Program-made: the position numbers and the translations under genes
Notes under the pieces: generated by a model
Database searches by the model: none
Told to the model about the DNA's origin: nothing
Seen by the model: the letters and a program-made list of their open reading frames with translations, nothing else
Source: JAGGAG01 sp964638035
GTDB taxonomy: Bacteria > Gemmatimonadota > Gemmatimonadetes > Gemmatimonadales > GWC2-71-9
Direction: 5' to 3'
NCBI GenBank assembly: GCA_964638035.1
Contig: CAZWXD010000008.1
Span: forward strand, 47,943 to 111,942
DNA length: 64,000 nt
Shown: one piece after another, positions 1 to 5,579 of the stretch
How positions within the stretch are numbered: the first letter of the stretch is position 1
Layout of the letters: every line of letters begins with the position of its first letter

Positions 1-408
1 ATCGTGACGGCGGGCGGGAAGAACATCGCGCCCCAGCCCATCGAGCTGGCGGTGAAGACGAGCAAGTGGGTGCTCAACGTGGTCATGCTGGGCGACAAGC
101 GCCCCTTCCCCATCATGCTCGTGGTGCCCAACCTGCCGCTGCTCCGGGAATGGGCCGCGCGCCACAACTACACCTACATCAACGACGACGCGCTCCTGGC
201 GCGGGTGGAGACGAACGAAAAGATGGAGCGGGAGGTCACCTCACTCCTGGGAGACTTTGCCCACTATGAGGTGCCCAAGAAGTTCGTGCTCATCAAGGAG
301 GACTTCAGCATCGAGAAGGGCGAACTCACCCCCAAGCTGAGCGTGCGGCGCAAGGTGGTGGAGGAACGGTACCGGCCGCAGATCGAGGAGGCGTACCGCC
401 CGGCCTGA
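1..408 (+). CDS. Long-chain acyl-CoA ligase (AMP-forming), C-terminal fragment
   Basis: The reading frame is open from the first base and ends at 408, so only the last ~135 residues of the enzyme are present. The segment GGKNIAPQPIE near its start and LTPKLSVRRKVV near its end match the C-terminal domain of FadD15-like AMP-forming fatty acyl-CoA ligases, where the GGKN loop and a late lysine take part in adenylation and thioester formation. Substrate chain length cannot be judged from this piece. It converges on the NADH dehydrogenase gene with only 4 bp between the stops. Confidence 0.85.
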   Translation: MVTAGGKNIAPQPIELAVKTSKWVLNVVMLGDKRPFPIMLVVPNLPLLREWAARHNYTYINDDALLARVETNEKMEREVTSLLGDFAHYEVPKKFVLIKEDFSIEKGELTPKLSVRRKVVEERYRPQIEEAYRPA

Positions 409-412
409 AGGT

Positions 413-1705
413 TCACCGGCCAGGGGGCACCGGGGGTGGCTGACGCGGGGGCGGCGGCGAACCAATGATGCGGGCGCCCTTGGCGTACCAGAAGTACAGC
501 CAGCCCCACTGGATCATGACGAGGAAGCGGTTGCGGAAGCCCACCAGGTGCGCGATGTGGACCAGCGCCCAGATGAGCCAGGCCACGAACCCGCCAAACT
601 GCAGTCGCCAGATGCTGGCCACGGCACGTCCACGGCCGATCACCGCCATGCTGCCCAGGTCGTTGTAGCGGAAGGGCACGCGCGCCCGGCCCTCGAGGTC
701 GCGCCTGATCGCATCGGCCACATGGCGACCCATCTGCATGGCTCCCTGCGCCACCCCCGGGACGGTCCCCATCCGCTCGTCGGCCAGACTGGCGGCATCC
801 CCGATCACGAAGAGATCGCGGTGGCCCGGCACGGCGCAATCAGGCCCCACCACGACCCGGCCCGCACGGTCGAGCGGCACGCCGAGGCGCTGGAGCAGCG
901 CCGGCGCGCGCATGCCGGCACACCAGATCACGGCGGCGGCGGGAATGTTCTCGCCGGCCGCGACCACCACCCCGGGCTGGAGGTCCTCCACCAGGGCGTT
1001 CTCCCGGACCTCCACGCCGAGGTCGGCGAGGCAGCGCCGGGCGTAGGCGCCCAGGCGCTCGGGATAGGTGGGGAGGATGCGTGGCCCGCCCTCGATGAGG
1101 ATGACGCGCGCATCGCGCGGGTCGATGTTACGGAAGTCACGTGTCAGGGTGTAGCGTCGCAACTCCGCAATGATGCCGGCCATCTCCACGCCGCTCGGAC
1201 CGCCACCGACCACCACGAAGGTGAGTTCCCTGGCCCGACGGGCGCTGTCACCCTCGTTCTCCGCCTTCTCGAACGCCAGCAGCACCCGGCGCCGGATGTC
1301 CAGGGCATCATCGAGCGCCTTGAGCCCCGGCGCCAGGGGTTCCCACGCGACCTCGTGGCCGAAGTACGACGTCTCCACGCCCGGCGCCAGGATGCAGTAG
1401 TCGTAGGACAGGCTGGCGCCATCGGCGAGGCACAGCGTACGCTTCCCGGCATCCACCTCGCGCACCTCACCCAGGCGCACCTCGAGGTGCCGGTTGCGGT
1501 GCAGCGCCGAGCGGATCGGGAAGGCGATGTCGGAGGGGGTGAGTGCGGCGCCCGCCACCTCGTAGAGCATGGGCTGGAAGAGGTGGTAGTTCTGCCGGTC
1601 GATCACGGTGATGCGCACGGGAACCCGGAGCAGCGCCCGGGCGGCGTACAGGCCCCCGAAGCCGCAGCCGACAATCACCACGTGTGGACGAGCCTGCGTG
1701 TCCAT
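413..1705 (-). CDS. ndh: NDH-2 type NADH dehydrogenase (FAD-dependent)
   Basis: About 430 residues. A Rossmann FAD motif (VGCGFGGLYAARAL) sits at the N-terminus. A second dinucleotide motif (VVGGGPSGVEMAG) near residue 150 binds NADH, and an FVIGDAA-type flavin motif lies in the second half. The C-terminus is rich in Trp, Phe and Arg (FLVMIQWGWLYFWYAKG), as in the membrane-anchoring region of non-proton-pumping NADH:quinone oxidoreductases. The ATG at 1705 is preferred over an upstream start because it directly precedes the FAD fold and has a purine-rich AGGGACAG upstream. It is the last gene of the minus-strand run that begins with the pterin genes and may feed electrons to the cytochrome bd oxidase at 36.5 kb. 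Confidence 0.9.
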   Translation of the reverse strand: MDTQARPHVVIVGCGFGGLYAARALLRVPVRITVIDRQNYHLFQPMLYEVAGAALTPSDIAFPIRSALHRNRHLEVRLGEVREVDAGKRTLCLADGASLSYDYCILAPGVETSYFGHEVAWEPLAPGLKALDDALDIRRRVLLAFEKAENEGDSARRARELTFVVVGGGPSGVEMAGIIAELRRYTLTRDFRNIDPRDARVILIEGGPRILPTYPERLGAYARRCLADLGVEVRENALVEDLQPGVVVAAGENIPAAAVIWCAGMRAPALLQRLGVPLDRAGRVVVGPDCAVPGHRDLFVIGDAASLADERMGTVPGVAQGAMQMGRHVADAIRRDLEGRARVPFRYNDLGSMAVIGRGRAVASIWRLQFGGFVAWLIWALVHIAHLVGFRNRFLVMIQWGWLYFWYAKGARIIGSPPPPRQPPPVPPGR

Positions 1706-1789
1706 GTGCTGTCCCTGTCCGTGCGGTTCCCGTGCCCGCGTGCGTGCACCCCGAAATTCGGCTGCTGCCGCCACGCGTGCAAGGCAGCC

Positions 1790-2380
1790 TCAGCGCGCGG
1801 GTTTCACGCCCACCCACCAGCCGCCAGCCTCGCCGGCGATGTCGAGGCCTGGCAGGCCTGGCGGTGGCCCCTCACCAACCACGCGCAGGCCGGGCAGCAC
1901 CACGCGCGCCGCCTCCGCCACCCACTGGGGATCCGCACCGGCCGCGCCTCCCAGCACCACGCCACGCATCGACGAGCGCTTGAGGGGGAGCATCCCTCCC
2001 CGGACCACGCTCACCGCGGCCGTGTCGGCCACGTCGCGCGGCGGGTTCACCAGGACCACAGCCACACCGGGCAGCGCCCGCATCACCGCGGCCCAGCGCG
2101 CCCCCGCCGCCCCAACCAGGACCACGAACCCACCCGGTCCGGCAATGCCGAGCAGCACCGTCATCGCCTCGCCGTCGAGGGCGACCTCGCCCGTGGCCGT
2201 CACCGGCCCGTCACCCAGGTCAAGGACGCCATCCCGCACCTGCAGGATGCGCCCGCACGCGGGGCATCCCAGCGTCCCGGAGCGCACCGAGCGCTGCTGC
2301 ACGTCATCCGGCAGGAGGACGAGGTAGCCCTCCTCGTGCGGCGCGGGGCAGCGAAGGTGGTCGGTGAGTTCGATGAACAT
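1790..2380 (-). CDS. Trm112-type zinc-ribbon protein with degenerate methyltransferase-like C-terminus
   Basis: About 196 residues. The first ~45 residues (FIELTDHLRCPAPHE ... GCPACGR) form a Trm112/UPF0434-like zinc ribbon with C-x-x-H and C-x-x-C ligands. The remainder alternates hydrophobic strands with glycine-rich turns (VVLVGAAG, AARVVLPGLRVVGEG), which resembles a class I SAM methyltransferase core without a clear SAM-binding G-x-G-x-G loop. A catalytically dead or highly diverged methyltransferase is therefore possible. The ATG at 2380 lies 44 bp after the SDR stop. An earlier start at 2449 would overlap the SDR gene. Its role is unknown. Confidence 0.6.
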   Translation of the reverse strand: MFIELTDHLRCPAPHEEGYLVLLPDDVQQRSVRSGTLGCPACGRILQVRDGVLDLGDGPVTATGEVALDGEAMTVLLGIAGPGGFVVLVGAAGARWAAVMRALPGVAVVLVNPPRDVADTAAVSVVRGGMLPLKRSSMRGVVLGGAAGADPQWVAEAARVVLPGLRVVGEGPPPGLPGLDIAGEAGGWWVGVKPAR

Positions 2381-2424
2381 GGGTGTGTCCGGGCGTTCGG
2401 GTGCTCGACGGAGCCTGGACGCCC

Positions 2425-3117
2425 CTACGTTGCCCCCAGCCGGAGCCAATCCACGTGCACGTGCGCCGGCCGGGTGGCCACCCAGGTGATGGCATCCGCC
2501 ACGTCGGCAGGCTGGAGCATGTCGGCACGGTTGGGAAGGCCGGGCGTGCCATCGGGATCGACGTCGTCCCAGATGGTGGTGTCGGTCGCGCCCGGGGACA
2601 CCAGGCTGACCCGCACCCCGCTGCCGCGATACTCGGCCACCAGGGTCTCGTGCAGGCCGCGGAGGCCGTACTTGCTGGCGGCGTAGGCGCTGTTTCCGGC
2701 CAGGCCCAGGTGATCGGCAATGCTGCCCACTTGCACGAACACGCCGCGGCCGGCGGCGCGCATGGCCGGCAGGAAGGTGTGCGCCACCAGGAACGGCCCG
2801 CGCAGGTTGGCATCGAGCTGGGCGTCGAACGCTGCCGGGGTGGTGTCCTCCAGCGCACCCATGCTGAAGGCGCCCGCGTTTGACACCACGATGTGCGGAG
2901 GACCGAGTTCCGCGAGCAGCGCCATGAGTGTGCCCTCGGCGGCCGGCGCGGTGAGGTCGCAGCGCACGTCGAGCTGGCGGTGGTGCTCCCCGTGGGTGAG
3001 CCCGCGGGCAATCCGCACCACGTGGGCGCCGAGCGCCTGCAGCCGCGAGGCCACCGCCGCACCAATGCCACGCGAGGCCCCGGTCACCACGGCGAGCTGG
3101 CCGGCGAGGACGGTCAT
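2425..3117 (-). CDS. Short-chain dehydrogenase/reductase, candidate sepiapterin reductase
   Basis: 230 residues, the normal length for a classical SDR. Visible motifs are the NAD(P)-binding TGASRGIGAAVA at residues ~13-24, the NAG strand near residue 84 and the catalytic YAASKYG with an upstream Ser (QVGSIAD). Its ATG overlaps the folE stop as ATGA, so the two are translationally coupled. Sepiapterin reductases are SDRs that complete tetrahydrobiopterin synthesis after GTP cyclohydrolase I and PTPS, the two genes directly upstream. That role is inferred from context, and the sequence alone would allow any small-ketone reduction. Confidence 0.75.
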   Translation of the reverse strand: MTVLAGQLAVVTGASRGIGAAVASRLQALGAHVVRIARGLTHGEHHRQLDVRCDLTAPAAEGTLMALLAELGPPHIVVSNAGAFSMGALEDTTPAAFDAQLDANLRGPFLVAHTFLPAMRAAGRGVFVQVGSIADHLGLAGNSAYAASKYGLRGLHETLVAEYRGSGVRVSLVSPGATDTTIWDDVDPDGTPGLPNRADMLQPADVADAITWVATRPAHVHVDWLRLGAT

Positions 3118-3698
3118 ACCGCCGAGTTCGCGTGCGTCAGCCGGAGGAACTCGTCGCGCGTGCGCGGGTCGTTGCGGAAGATGCCGCGAACGGCGCTGGT
3201 GACGGTGCGCGACCCCTGCTTCTGCACCCCCCGCATCATCATGCAGAGGTGCGCCGCCTCGATGACGACACCCACCCCGCTTGGCTGCAGGGCGTCCATG
3301 ATGGCATCGGCCACCTGGTCGGTGAGCCGCTCCTGTACCTGGAGGCGGCGGGCGAAGACGTCCACGATGCGGGCCGCCTTGGAGAGCCCCATGATCCGGC
3401 CGTGCGGGATGTACGCCACGTGCGCCTTGCCGTAGAACGGCAGCATGTGGTGCTCGCAGAGCGAGTAGAACTCGATGTCCCGCACCAGGATCATGCTCTC
3501 GTGCGGTTCCTCGAAGAGCGCCTCCCCGATGGCATCTTCCACGGTCTGGCCGTAGCCCGTGGTGAGGAAGCGGAGGGCGGCCTCGACCCGGTCGGGTGTG
3601 CGCACCAGGCCGTCGCGCGACGGGTCCTCCCCCAGCTCCTGGAGGATGCCCCGGACGTGCGCTGCGATCGCTCCCTCACCCGCCGGCGTAGTCGACAT
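3114..3698 (-). CDS. folE: GTP cyclohydrolase I (FolE1)
   Basis: About 194 residues. The enzyme converts GTP to 7,8-dihydroneopterin triphosphate. Zinc and active-site signatures are clear: SLCEHHMLPF near residue 100 and HLCMMMRGVQKQGS near residue 150, with the third zinc ligand being the Cys in HLC. The start MSTTPAG at 3698 fits the family length, and an in-frame codon at 3728 would add ten residues. The gene overlaps the end of the PTPS gene by 23 bp and ends in an ATGA overlap with the SDR, so the three form one transcript. In this operon its product probably feeds the PTPS upstream, though it can also serve folate synthesis. Confidence 0.95.
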   Translation of the reverse strand: MSTTPAGEGAIAAHVRGILQELGEDPSRDGLVRTPDRVEAALRFLTTGYGQTVEDAIGEALFEEPHESMILVRDIEFYSLCEHHMLPFYGKAHVAYIPHGRIMGLSKAARIVDVFARRLQVQERLTDQVADAIMDALQPSGVGVVIEAAHLCMMMRGVQKQGSRTVTSAVRGIFRNDPRTRDEFLRLTHANSAV

Positions 3699-4089
3699 AG
3701 TTCCTCGGTGTCTCCCAGAGGCGAACACTGAGCGCGAGCGAACCGGGCAGTGCGGCCCGGAGTTCGCGCCAGATCACGATGGCCAGGTTCTCCGACGACG
3801 GGATGACAGTGGCGAACCAGGGCACATCCAGGTTGAGGTTCCGGTGGTCGAGGTGCCGGAGCACCCGTTCCTCCGCCACCTGCTTGAGGTGGTTCAGGTC
3901 CATCACATAGCCGGACTCGGGCGCGACCTCGCCCTCGACGCTGATGTCGAGCTCGTAGTTGTGGCCGTGGAAGTTGGTGTTGGCGCAGGGGCCATAGGTG
4001 GCCTGGTTCCAGGCCTCGGGCATGGCCGCGTTGTACAGGCGGTGCGCCGCATTGAAGTGCACGCGACGAGTCACGCGGCATCTCGGCAT
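3676..4089 (-). CDS. 6-pyruvoyltetrahydropterin synthase (PTPS-II type, COG0720/QueD superfamily)
   Basis: 137 residues. The zinc site and catalytic Cys appear as C-x5-HGH (CANTNFHGHNY). Bacterial QueD enzymes usually have C-x3-HGH, while C-x5-HGH is the pattern of true PTPS from animals. Further identity with the animal enzyme is seen in the order GEV-x-P-x-SG-x-VM, LDHRNL-x-LDVP-x-FA, P-x-SENLA-x-IW and the late WET. The Asp-His pair (LDH) and the Glu needed for catalysis are present. The expected reaction converts dihydroneopterin triphosphate to 6-pyruvoyltetrahydropterin. It is the first gene of the pterin operon. A queuosine role is less likely because no queC or queE is nearby. Confidence 0.88.
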   Translation of the reverse strand: MPRCRVTRRVHFNAAHRLYNAAMPEAWNQATYGPCANTNFHGHNYELDISVEGEVAPESGYVMDLNHLKQVAEERVLRHLDHRNLNLDVPWFATVIPSSENLAIVIWRELRAALPGSLALSVRLWETPRNYVDYAGG

Positions 4090-4140
4090 GGAGCAGCCCC
4101 GGTTCAGGTCGCCCTGGCACCCACCTGGCGCCGCGGGTAG

Positions 4141-4177
4141 GAAAACAAGCGCCGGCTCGCATTCCGGAGCCGGCGCT
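4141..4177 (-). terminator. Intrinsic terminator in the leader of the pterin operon (possible attenuator)
   Basis: On the minus strand an 11-bp perfect GC-rich stem (arms 4177-4167 and 4158-4148, loop of 8 nt) is followed at once by TTGTTTTC. It lies between the promoter and the PTPS start, 52 nt upstream of the ATG, so it would stop transcription before the coding region unless overridden. That position is typical of an attenuator or riboswitch expression platform. Whether it responds to a ligand is inference. Confidence 0.6.
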
Positions 4178-4225
4178 CGCTGGAACTGGAACGGCGACGG
4201 AGAGGGTTACAGAAGCCCAACCTGA

Positions 4226-4344
4226 ATCGTCGGCGCCCTCGTCATGACCGCTGTCTTCCCCCGTGGGGCATGGCATTGGCCATAAGATGCGGGCCCTGGG
4301 CCAGACTTATCGGCTCGATAACTAGGTTCCCCGCCGCCGACGAT
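4226..4344 (-). ncRNA. Structured leader RNA or riboswitch candidate upstream of the pterin operon
   Basis: Just downstream of a promoter-like sequence, ten bases at 4344-4335 pair perfectly with 4235-4226, closing a ~120-nt domain. Inside it are a TTATCG/CGATAA hairpin (3-nt loop) and further GC-rich helices. The domain is followed by a spacer and then the terminator at 4177-4141. I do not recognise a known riboswitch core (checked by eye against preQ1, THF, TPP, FMN, cobalamin, SAM and c-di-GMP). A stand-alone small RNA such as 6S RNA cannot be excluded. Confidence 0.4.
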
Positions 4345-4347
4345 CCT

Positions 4348-4376
4348 AAGCTAGGGATGGGTGCGCGGGGCGTCAA
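4348..4376 (-). promoter_or_regulatory. Sigma70-like promoter of the pterin operon
   Basis: On the minus strand TTGACG (4376-4371) and TAGCTT (4353-4348) are separated by 17 bp, which is optimal spacing. Transcription would start near 4341, at the foot of the closing stem of the leader RNA. The -10 hexamer matches TAnnnT boxes seen upstream of many other genes in this window. Confidence 0.55.
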
Positions 4377-4380
4377 TACA

Positions 4381-4430
4381 GGACGTCAGGGCGTCATGAC
4401 GTCAGGGCGTCAGGTCGTCAGGACGTCCGG
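4381..4430. repeat. 9-bp tandem repeat locus A (GTCAGGRCG units)
   Basis: Five to six imperfect units in the GTCAGG orientation. It overlaps the last codons and stop of the small membrane protein gene at 4402-4578 and ends just upstream of the pterin promoter. It is the left member of an inverted pair with locus B at 4588-4625. Confidence 0.8.
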
Positions 4431-4578
4431 TTGAGAGTGCGATGCCTCGAATGATCAGCATCACCCCGACCGCATACAATGCGTGCGGCCACCCAGCAGG
4501 TGTGTGCAGCACCAGGATGAGCCAGGCCCATGCGCACACCGCGAGCGCGCCGATTCCAGCCGATACCCTTCCCCCCAT
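4402..4578 (-). CDS. Small two-helix membrane protein, unknown function
   Basis: 58 residues with two hydrophobic stretches (IGALAVCAWAWLILVLH and ALYAVGVMLIIRGIAL) likely to span the membrane. The ATG at 4578 follows a strong ribosome-binding sequence (GGGGAGGGAGC). A longer frame would only translate repeat units. The last ~8 codons run into repeat locus A, and locus B lies 9 bp upstream of the start, so the gene is bracketed by repeats in inverted orientation. I recognise no family. The start signal argues that it is expressed. Confidence 0.5.
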   Translation of the reverse strand: MGGRVSAGIGALAVCAWAWLILVLHTPAGWPHALYAVGVMLIIRGIALSTGRPDDLTP

Positions 4579-4587
4579 GCTCCCTCC

Positions 4588-4625
4588 CCTGACGTCCTGA
4601 CGTCCTGACGTCCTGACGTCACGAC
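4588..4625. repeat. 9-bp tandem repeat locus B (CCTGACGTC orientation)
   Basis: Four units of the same 9-bp repeat in the opposite orientation to locus A. It fills the whole spacer between the GNAT stop codon (4626) and the ribosome-binding site of the small membrane protein gene. Confidence 0.85.
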
Positions 4626-5579
4626 TCATATCTCCCAGTTCGACATCACGATCCCCTTCCCCACCGCGTCCGGGGCATCCGGCAGCGTCATGCGAAGGTC
4701 GGTCCAGTGCACCCGGAACCCGCGACCCAGCAGGTGGGCATACACGCCGGGAATCGCCGTCTGGCAGCGCACCGCCACGCGGCGCAGTCGGGTGGCGATG
4801 GCGTCGGCCTGCAGCGCATCGATGAGCCGGGCCAGGGCCTCGAGGTCACGCGCCGCCAGCTTGAGCACGCGCTGTTCCTCCCGTGGGCGGCCGGCGGCGA
4901 GCGGTGTGGACTGCCACAGGCCGAAGGCGATGAGCCGGCCATCCCGCCGCACCAGGGTGACATCCCCGAGCCCGTGCTCCAGGGTGAGGCTGATCTCCCG
5001 GGTGTAGTCAACCCCGGGAGCCAGCCGTGCCGTGAGCGTCGCGCACTCCTGGATCCCGCCGGGGATGTCGCCCTGCGAGAGTCGCTCGGCGCCGCGGGCC
5101 ACCTGCCGCACGGCGTCGCGCACCAACGTGACGGTGAGGTGTCCCGGCACGAAGCCCAGGCGGCTGTAGAAGCCGATGTTCTCCACGGTGCGCGGCATGG
5201 TCTCGAGCCCGATCGTCCGGCACCCCTGGTCACGCAGCCACTCAATGCCCGCCTGCACCACGCTGCGCCCGACCCCGCCACCCTGCCGGTCAGGCCGCAC
5301 GGCAATCGGGCCCATCCACCCCTCGGAGCCCGAGCGGTGCGCAATGTTGAAGGCGACGAGCGCGCCATCGGTGTCGCGCCAGAGCATGGCGCCGTCCTCC
5401 GCGTCCTCGATGGCATAGCGCCAGATGGCCGGGGTGAGCGGCGGCACGCGCACCCCGGAGAGCCCGTCGCGGGCATAGCGATCGGTGAACGCATCGGCGA
5501 AGAGCCGGTTGAGTGGCTCGATGTCGCGCACGGTGGCCCGGTCGGGGCCGTGCACGCTCCGGTCAGGCCGCCACATCAT
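4626..5579 (-). CDS. GNAT-family N-acetyltransferase (tandem domain)
   Basis: About 317 residues. The N-terminal half is a GNAT fold with the acetyl-CoA-binding segment IAVRPDRQGGGVGRSVVQAG near residue 90, followed by the usual IGLET and YSRLGF strands. The C-terminal half is a second, diverged acetyltransferase-like domain, as in two-domain GNATs. The ATG at 5579 (or 5576) overlaps the end of sbcC by 17 (or 14) bp, so translation is probably coupled to the DNA-repair operon. An earlier in-frame start at 5660 would lie deep inside sbcC. The substrate is unknown. Confidence 0.75.
   Translation of the reverse strand: MMWRPDRSVHGPDRATVRDIEPLNRLFADAFTDRYARDGLSGVRVPPLTPAIWRYAIEDAEDGAMLWRDTDGALVAFNIAHRSGSEGWMGPIAVRPDRQGGGVGRSVVQAGIEWLRDQGCRTIGLETMPRTVENIGFYSRLGFVPGHLTVTLVRDAVRQVARGAERLSQGDIPGGIQECATLTARLAPGVDYTREISLTLEHGLGDVTLVRRDGRLIAFGLWQSTPLAAGRPREEQRVLKLAARDLEALARLIDALQADAIATRLRRVAVRCQTAIPGVYAHLLGRGFRVHWTDLRMTLPDAPDAVGKGIVMSNWEI

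Noticed and set aside
548..2686. 712-codon open frame on the plus strand opposite the NADH dehydrogenase and SDR region
   Set aside because: It is antisense to well-identified genes, rich in His/Arg/Gly/Pro, and has no domain. Such long shadows are expected at this GC content.
3114..4089. folE plus COG0720 gene as a queuosine (preQ0) operon
   Set aside because: The C-x5-HGH motif and animal-like sequence do not fit QueD, and no queC, queE or queF is adjacent.
4226..4344. 6S RNA or SRP RNA identity for the folded leader
   Set aside because: The closing stem and size are loosely 6S-like, but no long single hairpin with a central bubble is evident and no SRP tetraloop motif is present. It was left as an unassigned structured leader.
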